NCBI GenBank assembly: GCA_028023455.1
Contig: JAQFVV010006842.1
Span: forward strand, 238,693 to 302,692
From: Epiperipatus broadwayi
Taxonomy: Eukaryota; Onychophora; Udeonychophora; Euonychophora; Peripatidae
Length of the DNA stretch: 64,000 nt
Reading direction: 5' to 3'
Part shown: positions 34,513 to 44,966 of the stretch, piece by piece
Layout: each line of letters opens with the position of its first letter
Position numbering within the stretch: the first letter of the stretch is position 1
Notes under the pieces: model-generated
What the model was told of the DNA's origin: nothing
Database searches by the model: none
What the model saw: only the letters and a program-made list of their open reading frames with translations
Position numbers and translations under genes: made by a program

Positions 34513-35227
34513 GGTACTAGTATGATAGCTGGTACAGGCTGCTTGATGGTGCCGTTTGTAGACCCAACAACTTAAATATGCCATTTATGGGCCCATGATG
34601 TCTTCAAGTGTGTTATGCTAATTCCTCACAATTCACACTTGGGTAATGTATTATCGCATATAATCATGCATACCTGTTTTTACTCTGCAAGTGATCACTA
34701 TTGACATTGTGTAGTTGTATCATTTGCGGGGGTGTAAATTTTAAGTTCACACAATTATTGAACTATTGCGTGAGTATTACCTATTATTACTTGTCAAATC
34801 ATCACTGCACTTCACAGTATGCTTTGTAATAGAAGCAAATTAGGGAAAGGGCACAGCTCAGCTTGCTTTGGACACGACTATGTGCACTTTGCGGACACCC
34901 TTCTGCAGGCCATACATGACATCAAATCAGGGTCCAGCATCTACTTGAATTGCTGGAAGGAGTACAATAAGTTGTTCATTTTTAAGTTATTATTATCTAC
35001 TCCCCCCCCCCCACAAAAAACTTTGTTGCTTAAGTTCATTTACTTATTAATGTGTATTTTGGAATTTAAAAAGCTTAAAATAAAAGCGTGAGTTTATAAG
35101 CTTTGGCAAAAAACAAAAAAAAAATCCCATAAAAAAAAACTAATTAGGCCCAGTACAGTTATATTTATGTCTTTTGTTCTAGTAACAATGCCATCAAGTG
35201 GTCTGTACTGGCTATCATACTAGTACC
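34513..35227. mobile_element. DNA transposon with ~44-bp TIRs and 8-bp TSD, family not recognised
   Basis: The left end GGTACTAGTATGATAGC (34513-34529) is exactly inverted at 35211-35227; the TIR continues to about 44 bp with differences that are all transitions. AAAAGAAT flanks both sides (34505-34512 and 35228-35235). Eight-base duplications occur in hAT, P and Merlin-like superfamilies, but the ends do not look like the hAT copies in this window. The interior frame 34819-35091 has a coding-like part (GKGHSSACFGHDYVHFADTLLQ) of unknown identity, so this may be a deletion derivative of an autonomous element. Confidence 0.8.
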
Positions 35228-35235
35228 AAAAGAAT

Positions 35236-36110
35236 TTATAAAAAAATAGGATAAAATTTGGAAAACCATGTAAAATATTTAGAGTACACTTAGTTGAGGC
35301 AAAAGATAAGTATACTGTTGGTTAGGTTGTTGGTAGAGAAAGAGAAACAACAAAATATAAAAATTGAAAAGAAAGAAAATGAATATAGTAATAATTATAA
35401 TTTTTATGCTGATAAGTTAAGGATGATATTTGAAAGATTAAATATAAAATTTTTATAAAAGAACCAGTAGGGGGCAATAAAATTGAATCTATATTGAGCA
35501 AGTCTGCTACTGCCTTGGAAAGAATTATGATAGTGAATTTAAAATTTATAGAAAGCAGAAGGTAATGATAAAGACAATTGCAAATGAGTGTTTATTTAGA
35601 AGAAATATATAAAAAAAAAACACAAAATATATAAAAAAGATAAAGACAATGCAGGGAATATGAAAAGACTATTAAGATGAAAATGAGGTTTTATTTATAA
35701 GGTAACTGAAAAATTAATAATATTGAAAGGGAATGTTATGAACATTTTTTGAAATATATTAAAAGAAATAAAAAAATTGCAGCAACATTGTAGAATAGGA
35801 TTGATTAAAACTGGCATATTTCTCATATAATGAATATAAGTTATATAAATAATTTAAAGAGATGATGATACCAGCTTCAAACTTTGAAAATCAAACTTTT
35901 TCCAGAGCAATTAGATTTTTGTTTTAGATAAAATTTTAAAAAAAGTAGATAGATATGTATTAGGTAGTGATTTGAAGATAGCAAACGAGGCTATTCCAAA
36001 AAAAAAAAAAAAAAAAGAAGAGAGAAATAAACTTTTTTAAAAAGAAAAATTAAAAGTAAATTAGAAAAGTTTAGAAAATTACAATATAGGAATAAAAATA
36101 GAAGAGTAAT
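35236..36110. other. A-rich stretch, possibly old LINE debris
   Basis: Plus strand is very A-rich with many AGA/AAA-like codons but has no continuous frame or recognisable motif. An A run lies at 35999-36016. Confidence 0.35.
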
Positions 36111-36113
36111 AAA

Positions 36114-36600
36114 TAGAGGTATTTGAACTTAGGATTTTCAGTCTATATTCATCCTCCACTTTACCTCAAACAACTGATACACATGACCACACACGTGAAA
36201 AAAATAAATGATCATCAATACATGTATTTTAAAACAGGCAAAAACTGACTATACATATTGCCACACACAGCAAGCTAGAGTAATCAATGGATGCCAGAAG
36301 GCTTGTTGTGTGTGGCAATATATATAGTGAGTCTTGACTGTTTTAACAACAGTTATACACAAACATAAGAGGTGGTAGTTATGTGATGTTCATTGAATAC
36401 ATGTATTTTATGTAGAACCAGTACTCATCAATTAGGCCAGATCATAATCTCCTACACATATATAGAATCAAAGCTCAGCTTATATTAAAATAGCAATTCC
36501 TTATACTTCCATGGACAGATTTCAATCTTCTCACCCTTTCAACAATTCAACCATTCACTTCATTGAAAAATCACCGATGGAATGACCAAATCCCTTGGTG
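36114..36600 (-). mobile_element. Subfamily D element interrupted by a subfamily A insertion
   Basis: The D order starts at 36114 (AGAGGTATTTGAACTTAGG), runs to 36230 inside the hammerhead region, is interrupted by 36231-36395, and resumes at 36396 through the ribozyme core, CATAATCTCC, AAAGCTCAGC and ATTGAAAAATC. The resumed core reads TTGATGA and AAAA in place of CTGATGA and GAAA, so it is dead independently of the insertion. Confidence 0.75.
36231..36395 (+). mobile_element. Short subfamily A insertion with 14-bp target duplication
   Basis: A 165-bp unit bounded by AATACATGTATTTT at 36217-36230 and 36396-36409. Contains the left arm (AAAACAGGCAAAAACTGAC… GCAAGCTAGAGTAATC) and right arm (TTGTGTGTGGCAATATATAT… TATGTGATGTTCATTG) joined directly. 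The hammerhead segment between the arms is missing. This copy defines the family's outer ends and its target duplication size. Confidence 0.85.
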
Positions 36601-36839
36601 AATTAAATCGTTAATTATTATTATTATAAAAAGAGAACAACAAACATGGTTGGCTGAAAAGTTTTATCAATTCAATAGATAGAAAATTAATTGTACATGA
36701 TTATAGAAGATATAACATATATATTCTCTATTAAATTACAGGCATATAATTAAAATGGGTGGGGAAAAAAAGAAAAGACATGCTAGTAAAAAAAAAAAAG
36801 TTCTATTAAGAAAAATGAATTAAAAAAAGTAGCTTAGAA

Positions 36840-37330
36840 GTATATAATTAATGAAAAATGTAAAAGCTCTATGATGAAACTTTGAGATATCTTATTGTTC
36901 TTTGGCGCAAGAGCAGATGCTTTGAATATTCATAAAAAGGAAAGATGAGATCTTGGGTGGTAGTAAGTGAGATTGATTGAAGAGAAAATGGATAGAGTGA
37001 TAACCTTAGAAATTAGACAAATTATAAAATAGGAAATAGCAAAAGGAAGATAGTTTGGCAATTGAATTGTAAAAATTATACATGAATTGGTTTATGAGAA
37101 AGCATTAACAAAATAGTAACATTCCAGATGAAGGGAAAGATGAGAATTAGCTATTATATAAAGAAAAGTTAAATTTTTTTAGAATGTTAACTAGCTATAG
37201 ATAGTAGAACCTCTTAAACAGTATATGAAATATTTCTTTGTATAGCCAATGGATATGGTTAGAACTTTTGTGAAAGAATATAAAATCTTGGAGAAGATTC
37301 AAAATGAAATTCTTCCAAGGAGATGGATAA
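36840..37330 (+). pseudogene. Very decayed LINE reverse transcriptase fragment
   Basis: Near 37115-37160 a translation gives NIPDEGKDEN then a YKEKLNFF-like string, recalling the 'IPDEWK…PIYKGKGD' motif of LINE RTs. Further on, VRTFVKE and KIQNEILPRRW appear. Many stops; identification is weak. Confidence 0.3.
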
Positions 37331-37354
37331 AAATAATTTATTCATCATTATTAA

Positions 37355-38045
37355 GCTCCATAATCATAGTTCTCATGTTTCACAGTGTTGCTGCTTTATA
37401 ATCCATCTTGATCATTCATATTATATAAAGCAATTGATTTAAATATTCAATTTGCGTGACAACTGCATACTGTTTCTCTTTTATTTATCATGTTTTTATG
37501 GCTGGCTATGAACCAAACTTCTTTTACTTTCCTTTTTTTTGGTCATTGTGTTCTATGTTTACCAAGTTGAAAGATCATAGATCAAAGCTATGACTGTGTT
37601 GTCTTTTATGATCATAAAACAAGGATGTATATTTGAGGTCATCTTTAGCACGCTTATATAAATATGAAATCGAGTTTGATGGCCCAAGATGCTTACCCAT
37701 ATATTATGGCAAATCAAAAACCAACTTTTTAAACAGAATAACATAACACAAATATTTATAAAAGCAAGAAAACTGATCCAAAATATAAGTCCACATTATG
37801 GAACCATGAAGAATAACACAATCATAGCTTGGTAGGAATAGAACATGATAATAAAAAAAAAAAGGAAAATAAAAGAAATTTGGTTCATAGCTAACTACAA
37901 AAATATAACATCATTCGATTATCACACAGATGGAATATTTAAATCAATGGATTTACATAATATGAATAATCAAAATAGATTATAAATAAAGCAGCAATAC
38001 TATGAAACATAAGAACTATGATTATGGTGCTCTTCAGCAAAAGTG
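37355..38045. mobile_element. Long inverted-repeat (foldback) element
   Basis: About 37357-37615 is inverted at 37795-38040 with roughly 80% identity by eye. Shared blocks: CCATAATCATAGTTCTCATGT, GCTGCTTTAT, ATTGATTTAAATATTC, GCTATGAACCAAACTTCTTT. Spacer about 180 bp. The minus-strand frame 37559-37744 is a by-product. No transposase recognised. Confidence 0.7.
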
Positions 38046-38249
38046 CATCCAGCTAAATAAAAAAAGGAAAGAAATAAAACCCGCTTTGTAAACTACACAT
38101 ACATATATACACAAAAGAATTATATATATAAGGATTGAAAGTTAAAAAGATTTTTAAAAATAAGAATTATTAAACTAACTTCATTTTAAAATAAATGATT
38201 AAATTAGTTTACATATATATTCTATATTATTTTAAATATAAGATACCCT

Positions 38250-39065
38250 CAAATTTAAGCTGCAGTAGGATTTTAAGCTTAGAAAATTGGTAAAAAGTCT
38301 AGAAGTTAATTCAATTTTTGCTTCAAATTTAAGATGCACCAAGCTACATAAGTCTCATTCTCAAATCAGGATTATGTTGGTCTTTGAAAGCATTCACTAT
38401 TTCATTACTGCTAAAAGGGTCAACCAATGACTTATGTACTAACTTGGCTATAGGGTCTACACATTTAAGTCATCTTTCAGCTTTATAAAATGCATTAATA
38501 GCTCAAAGTTCGAACTACAATATAAAATTGCTTCATTAGATATCATGAATTTACATGGCTCTATTAATTGAAAACTTTCTATTAATATTATTGAAACCAA
38601 ACTTTCAAAAAGCAATTATTCTCAGACAAGAATCAACTTCATTTCTGATTTTCTTACCTGACTGGATGAGAACATCATCACCACATTTAATGGCCAATAC
38701 TATCACATGTGATGACTGGCTCATGGGGTTACTTCTCAGTGGAATCCTGTCCAGAATATATTTAAATCCTTTTGAGAATAAGCTCCTTCTTAGATACTTT
38801 AGTATTATCCGCAACCTCATCTACACCTGGTATTTCAAAATTTTTTTTATCACTGGACCCAAATCAGCTGTCCCTTCAAGCACACTCTGCATTACTGTTG
38901 ACTATTGTTTGGGAAGATTTACAAAACAAATGGAAATATTTAAATACCTGTGTATAAAGAGATATGTATCATTTAAGCCTCTTGAAATTCAAGGTGCTAC
39001 ACATCTCAAATACTACTCACCATGTTTCCATAAATTTGCAGATCTATCTTCATTTCTCTTCTGAA
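38250..39065 (-). pseudogene. Decayed coding-like segment, protein not recognised
   Basis: Minus-strand frames carry protein-like text broken by frameshifts: FEIPGVDEVADNTKVSKKEL near 38840, KYILDRIPLRSNPMSQSSHV then CGDDVLIQSG near 38760-38665, and KLVHKSLVDPFSSNEIVNAF near 38445-38385. A CAG|GTAAGA splice-donor-like site lies at about 38662. The opposite strand holds a longer open frame (38555-39064, 169 codons), but its leucine/isoleucine/phenylalanine-rich translation looks like a shadow. Could be a decayed transposon or a host pseudogene. Confidence 0.35.
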
Positions 39066-40665
39066 ACTATCACTTATATAAATGTGACGCCTCTCACAAA
39101 ACTAATATTGAATAATACTTAAAAGACCTTACTAGCATAGGATTTAAATATAGCCACCACATTAAAAAGGTAAACAATTCTACCATAAATTAAATATCTA
39201 TCCATCCAAAAATAACAGACCCTGGCTTCCCTCCTACACATCCCTTTGCTAATTAAAAATTTTGGTAAAATCTTTTCTCCATCATTCAGGCTAAGCTTTC
39301 ATATCTCCCTATTTCAACCAATAGATTAATTAATAACTCCAAAGATTGACTAGATTCTGATCACACTCCTGACACAGTATCCAAAATCCTATATCCTCAA
39401 GCCAGTTACTAAGCATTATACTAAGGTCAATCTCCTGCATCCCTCTCTACATGCCTAGATAAGCCCAAACATATTTCCATTTTGCTAGAGCACCACAAGT
39501 CCACTGGTTATACTTTTGGACCTTCCTCTGCTTCTAGTGCATGTATAGAAAGACATGACACCAAATGTAAGATCAAATAAGGCCTAGTATATAGGTAATA
39601 ACACCCATGCTATAAATCAAAAGGAATCATCTTTTCCTCTCTCCAAGAAATGGACTCTTTAATTCATAATTTACATATTTTTAAATATCTGTTGCCTATA
39701 TATATTTCCATCTTTTCTCAGATAATCCTTTAACTAGGATTATGATGATTAGAAACTTCTTGAAACTGCTAAGCCACTTTAGTATTGTAATTCACACTTT
39801 AGCTTCATTCACTGTTAACTGCATTTCAGTGCATTTAAATATATTACTGTTCATTTAAGGGAAGTTTATGCTTCCATTAATTATTATGCAAAGAGATATA
39901 AGACTTTGATGAGTATCATAAAAGAAATCCATTTTACATAAATTTAGTTGTATATCCGGGTTTTGCACATTTCAATATTACCATTACAGAGATTATCAGA
40001 TAAACTTCATTTGCAAAACTTACTAAAAAATTTCAAAATTTTAATATTTAAAATTATAGACAATAATTAGATGCTGAATTTTCTTGCATTTTAAGTAATG
40101 TGGGTGACATGCATAATAAACATGGCATGTATTGCTACGATTGCAAAGTAATGACAAAAAATATGGGTTTGATCTTTGAGAAAAATCCGCTAGAGCACCT
40201 GGATGATGTGCCAGAACTTTAACCAGTTAAAGGAAATAGAAAAAGTTGCATTCTTTTACAATAATCTATATACATTAAATATCAGCCTTTTACAGCTATT
40301 GTACATGCGCTTGCTTTTACGAGTGTTAAATAATAAATGAATACTTTCACTCTATATAGAATAGCCAAAAATTGCTTAAAAATACACTTCAAAAATATAA
40401 AAAACAGTTAAGGATAAGTACAGCTTCTTCTATATATAAGATTCTTTAGTTTTTTTTTTTAAACTTCAGTTTAGTATATACTAATCCTTAATATCTTTTG
40501 TTTGTCAATGAAGGATTTGTAGATATTTTTTTAGTACAAAGTTTGAAAGATTTATATACTATGTTAAAATAAATAATTTATAAAATGTTTTTTAAAATAT
40601 ATATTTATAGATAAAATCTTTATAATCAATCATATATTGTTCTTCGTCCTATTTGCAATAATTAA
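39066..40665. other. Unassigned stretch
   Basis: 39140-39560 is less AT-rich and may continue the preceding coding-like debris, but no motif is recognised. A fragment of the 1573-2069 foldback family (ACATGCGCTT…TAATAAATGAATAC) lies at about 40305-40350. Confidence 0.35.
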
Positions 40666-40667
40666 TA

Positions 40668-41158
40668 TTACCCAAATTCACAATTCAACCAGACTCGCCA
40701 ACAAAATAAACTCTAAAACACTACCACACTGTTTCATTGCCACAAGGAGACTTCTCAAGTTTAAAAAACAATAAACTAACAGCATATTTAAATTAAACAT
40801 TAAGTCACAATTCCACTTACCACCCATACATCCTTAATATTAAAAGAACTTTTAAATAAGTTAATTGCTTCAGAATCATAAATTTTTAATAAAAAAGATT
40901 CTTTAATTTTTCTTTTTATTTCATTTCTCTCAAAGAAAATAATCTTAGCTTCAGCAAATTAATAATGTGACCTTTTAATATTAAGGCTGTATGGGAGGTA
41001 AGTGGAATTGTGGGTAATGTTTAGTTTAAATATGTTGTTAGTTTGTAGTTCTTTACATTTGAAAAGTCTTCTCTAGCAGTGAAATCATTGATAGTGTTTT
41101 AGAGTTTATTTTCTTGGGTAGTTTGGTTGAGTTGTGAATTTGGGATATTTTTGATTAT
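40668..41158. mobile_element. Long inverted-repeat (foldback) element
   Basis: Arms of about 185 bp: 40668-40853 (ATTACCCAAATTCACAATTC…CCACTTACC…CCTTAATATTAAAAG) are inverted at 40969-41158, with a ~115-bp spacer. Identity is high (AAAATAAACTCTAAAACACTA is shared exactly). No coding sequence. Related neither to the ribozyme families nor to the 37355-38045 element by eye. Confidence 0.8.
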
Positions 41159-41837
41159 TTATTGACTAGTTGACTTTATGCTGTTAATGTTTACATTTGC
41201 AATAAGTATCAATAATCTATATAACTTCCATAAAACTATTAACATTATATTTCTTTGAAAACAAAACTTTAATAGTCTAAACATAGATATGCAAAACAAA
41301 TTTAAGTTTAAACTATTAAACGAATTTGAAAAATAACATTTTATTACGATCAGACATAAAAAACAAACAAAATAAATAAAATACTTTTAAAAAAAAATCA
41401 TAGATAGTAGTTAACAAAATGTTAAAACAAAAGCAGCTCTCTATTCTATTACTATACTTAAGTATTGTCTTTATCAAGTAGAGTTTGTGATTCAAATTTG
41501 GAAGCAATGCAATAAAACATCTAGAAACCATCTTTAACTCTATCTTACTATTCAAGCTAAAAACTGCAGTTCAAATCAGTCTATGGGTTTGAATGCAAGT
41601 CAAAATGTTTGATTAGTTGTATAGAGTCGATTCCACTTCAGTATCTGTATATTAGAACTCTCAGATGATTATTACCAGTAGGCTGCTTATTTCACCAATT
41701 AAGAATGCTAATAATAACAACAAATCCTTTATTTTTCCAGTTGCTGTCAACTATTTATAAGCATGAGCCATCAGTGGTCTACCAGATGTTGCTTTTATCA
41801 ACAAGAGTATTCACTGTTATTTGAACAAGTAAGTGAT
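41159..41837. other. AT-rich spacer
   Basis: Nothing recognised. Confidence 0.45.
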
Positions 41838-41955
<118 letters not shown>

Positions 41956-42139
41956 GTTTCAAAGAAAAGAACTTTATTGATGACCATAGGGTTACATTTG
42001 CTATAAGACACTTCGTATACATATATTTACATTGCTAGTGAGTAAACCAAGTCTAAGTTTGTATCTATGATATTATTATTATTATTATTAAACATTGCCT
42101 CACCAAAGTAATAAGGTGACGATAAATAAAAAAAAAATG

Positions 42140-42362
42140 TATATAACTGTTTAAGTAGGTTGACCTGGGTTCTAAACTTTAAACTGATTTGAATTTCAGC
42201 TTTTTAGCTTGAACACTAAAATGAATTTAAAGATGGTTTGTTGGATGCTTGGTAACAATGCTTTCAACTTTGAATTTTAAAGCCTCCCTAATAAAGGCAA
42301 CAGCCCCAAAACAGTCTGAGGATTGGGGATTTAAAGCTAAGAAACTGTCTGATAATCATTGA
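42140..42362 (+). mobile_element. Subfamily C ribozyme element, copy 1, decayed
   Basis: Order GGGTTCTAAACTTTAAACTGATTTGAATTT, TTTTTAGCTTGAA, GATGCTTGGTAACAATGCTTTC, ribozyme region 42265-42340, GATTTAAAGCTAAGAAACTGTCTG. The core is CTAATAA and CAAAAC, so inactive, but GTC|TGAGG and a stem I pairing CTTTGAAT with ATTTAAAG remain. Confidence 0.55.
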
Positions 42363-42371
42363 TAAAAAAAA

Positions 42372-42475
42372 AGCAAATGGCTTTATTACTTGGGAGTTTA
42401 TAGGAAATTCTAGTGTCAGAATCCATCCTGGTACCTTCCAATCCCAAAATTGGATGTTCTACCAACTGCAGCAAA
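42372..42475 (-). mobile_element. tRNA-derived SINE, family 2
   Basis: Minus strand: GCAGTTGGTAGAACATCCAA (box A region), GGTACCAGGATGGATTCTG (degenerate box B), then CTAGAATTTCCTATAAACTCCC and AATAAAGCCAT. Best evidence that family 2 is tRNA-derived. Confidence 0.65.
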
Positions 42476-42654
42476 CTGCACAGGGTATAATCATTGACTA
42501 TTTAAACTTATGGTAAATGTTATTGCAGAATTGTTTTATTATAATGTATAAGATAGAGAATCATGATTTGCTGTTATTAATACTCCTACACAAGCGAATA
42601 AAGAATCTATAGGTAATAAAGAACTGAGGATACTGAAATGTGTAGATACTGGAA

Positions 42655-42910
42655 TCAGATCTATATAATGGTTCACAAAGGGTTGGTATGAGTTCAAAAC
42701 CTTAAACTGATTTAAATTTTGGATTTTTAGCTTGAATAATAAAATGGAGTTAATGGTGGTTGCCAGATGCTTGATTACACTGCTTCCGACTTTGAATCCC
42801 AAGGTCTCACTGATAAAGACGCAAGCCAGAAACCAATCAAAGGATGGAATTTAAATGCAATAAATTGTCTGGTAATCTGATTACTGAAGTTTATAATAGA
42901 AGACATTATG
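42655..42910 (+). mobile_element. Subfamily C ribozyme element, copy 2, decayed
   Basis: Same order as copy 1. The ribozyme region is 42785-42855: CTGATAA (G8 to A) at 42810-42816, GAAAC at 42829-42833, then CAATC in place of a normal stem III/GTC. Between the two copies the probable ancestral stem I was AATCCCAA with TTGGGATT, different from A and B. Confidence 0.55.
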
Positions 42911-43554
42911 TAGAGACCTGACATGATCATACTAGATGAACTGAGAAAACAAGTGATTTGCCTTTTATTATTACAAGATGATAAAACATTCATTCATTTT
43001 TGATTCAAAGAAGTTATTAAATACATTCCTTGTTTAATGTTTTAAAATATTAAGTAACCAAAACTTTTCATTTTATGTTTACTTTCAATACAAACAGATG
43101 TTTATTTACAATCTCTGTATTAATATACACTGTATATGTATGACTTTTATAATTATACAATATTATAAATGAGCAGTTTAGTACATTCAGTTTCCTTCCA
43201 CTCTTGGTAACTTTATTTTTAAGTTAATTAAAATCTATTTCATCTAAGTGAACTGAGAAGATTATTCACGAGTGTAATTACTAAACCTGTATTGTCTATT
43301 TGGGTGTTATTACAAACAAGTTATTTGAATATGGAAAGTTTAAATAAAGTTTAAAATTTTCTATACATTCAATGCTTAATGACAGATGATAGAAATAGTT
43401 CCAACATATTATGACATCTAATATAACATCAACACAAACCTTCAGACAAAAATAGCTAATTATTGCCTGAATTTCAAAAGAGAGTAGAATTTTAAAGTCA
43501 ACAGTGCAATAATTTTCTTTTTTTTACATGATTAACACTAACTGTTATATTTCA
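42911..43554. other. AT-rich spacer
   Basis: Nothing recognised. Confidence 0.45.
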
Positions 43555-43862
43555 GATATCGGATTTTCTCAGAAGAAAATAAAGATTAATAATCATGAAT
43601 TAGAAGTTATCGACTATAAATATCTTACATATTATTAATAGAGGACACATGTGGATGAAATTAATCACAAAATTAAACTTGGATGGAACACTTTTAAGTT
43701 AATATTAAAATAAATATGCTAAGGTGTAAGAAAACCTATTGATTGGTGTTTTTTATCATTCATAACTTATGAATTTGAGACTTGAACATTTAATGGAGGG
43801 AAAATGCAGAGATTTCAACCCACTCAATGAAGTATGGAAAAAAAAAACCATCTTATGGATTT

Positions 43863-44436
43863 AAAACAGGCAAAGCTCTCTATCCATATTGCCACTCAGT
43901 GCAATTACTCTGGCTTGCACTGAGTGGCAATAAGTAGAGAGTTTTACCTGTCATAATAACAGCCATAAGCAAGCATAGGAAATGGTGATCATGTGATGTT
44001 TATTGGCTTAAAAGCAATCCTGCCTAATAGGATAGTGGTGGCTACAGGCTGACCAAAGTCACCAAAATGTATAGGTACTGAACTGAGTTCAGACCTATAT
44101 GACTATATAAGCTAATGAGCTTGGATTGTAATTCAATTTAAGACTCATAGTTTTGTAGTTAAGTAGTGATAAAAGGTGATGCTGGAGGGTTGCATTAGAT
44201 CCTACAATCTAGATGCAGTGCTGTCAGATCCAAGGCGCCTCACTGACGAAAGCCACAAGCCAGAAACTAGTCTGGGGATATTGGATGATTAGGCACTAGA
44301 AGAGGATTTTATGCACAAGCCTTCTGGCATCCATTGATTACTCTGGCTTGCACTGAGTGGCAATATGTATAGAGAGTTTTGCCTGTTTTAATAACTGTTA
44401 TAAGCAAGCATAGGAAATCATCATCATGTGATGTTT
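43863..44436 (+). mobile_element. Subfamily A ribozyme element, 574 bp, with 13-bp target duplication
   Basis: Flanked by ATCTTATGGATTT at 43850-43862 and 44437-44449. Layout: inverted end (AAAACAGGCAAAGCTCTC…), first direct right arm (43901-44008), a unique middle with CTGAACTGAGTTCAGACC, then a complete unit with hammerhead (44196-44290) and second right arm ending CATCATGTGATGTTT. The right arm is thus present twice, as expected for insertion of a multimeric RNA copy. Most complete A copy in the window. Confidence 0.85.
44228..44286 (+). ncRNA. Type I hammerhead ribozyme, subfamily A, core intact
   Basis: CTGACGA at 44243-44249, GAAA at 44263-44266, C-TA-G stem III, GTC ending at 44272, cut predicted after 44272. 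Stem I: CCTCA (44238-44242) with TGGGG (44273-44277), internal loop, ATCCAA (44228-44233) with TTGGAT (44281-44286). Stem II is weaker than in the 75-133 copy, because a G to A change removes one pair. All core bases are present. Confidence 0.75.
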
Positions 44437-44859
44437 ATCTTATGGATTTGAGACTTGAACATTTAACAGAGGGGCAATACCGAAATTTCAGTCCACTCAA
44501 TGAAGTATGGAAAAATATACAATGGGAATAACAACGTGAGAGTATAAACAGAAGTCATTGATAGAATTAAGAAAGCAAAATGAAAATTGTAAAAACCTGG
44601 AAAGAGACCATATATGATAAGGATAGAAGAAATAAGAAAGTCTAATACTTTGATGTGGAGAAGAGAGGATTACACTTGCAGATATTTTTATGCAGCAGAT
44701 GATTATTAATAGATAAACATAATGATCATGTAATCTAATCTAAATTTACATATTTGCATAAAAAGACACCAATTTGAAAAACAACTACAAAATGAAACTT
44801 TTTTCCCCCTCTATAACATTGCACATGGTTAGCAATTTTTTTATTATACAAACATGCTG

Positions 44860-44966
44860 TTTTTTTTTTTTTTTTATGTGTGTCAAAAAGTCGGCCGGGA
44901 AACGAACCCCGGGACAACTGCTTGTAAGACAGCTGCGTTAACCACTCGGCCACCAACGCTTGACAA
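44860..44966 (-). mobile_element. tRNA-derived SINE, family 1 (best-preserved head)
   Basis: Minus strand: GTTGGTGGCCGAGTGGTTAACGC is an excellent box A region and GGGGTTCGTTTCCC an excellent box B, with TTACAAGCA between them. It then reads GGCCGACTTTTTGACACACAT and a poly-A tail (poly-T at 44861-44875 on plus). The head resembles a serine- or leucine-type tRNA. No CCA end or clean acceptor stem, so not a tRNA gene. Confidence 0.85.

Larger units (their letters stand above)
43555..44720 (+). pseudogene. Decayed RTE LINE 3' part, interrupted by subfamily A
   Basis: Plus-strand translation near 43580-43700 reads KIKINNHELEVIDYKYL…, then (M)KLITKLNLDG, matching KIKIDYEELEVNSYKYLG…INPRIKLGW of the RTE copy at 25490-27121. 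It continues as …YEFETWTFNGGKMQRFQPTQ. The last part recurs after the A insertion at 44440-44515, then KTWKETIYDKDRRNKK-like text and an ILQ-like end precede TGATTATTAATAG near 44700. Many lesions. Confidence 0.65.

Noticed and set aside
38555-39064. 169-codon plus-strand gene
   Set aside because: Composition is rich in L, I, F, S without motifs, and the opposite strand has more protein-like text. Treated as a shadow over decayed minus-strand sequence.
44876-44965. tRNA gene on the minus strand
   Set aside because: Boxes A and B are excellent, but there is no consistent acceptor stem, and the same sequence with A tails recurs at four other sites, two with target duplications. It is a SINE.
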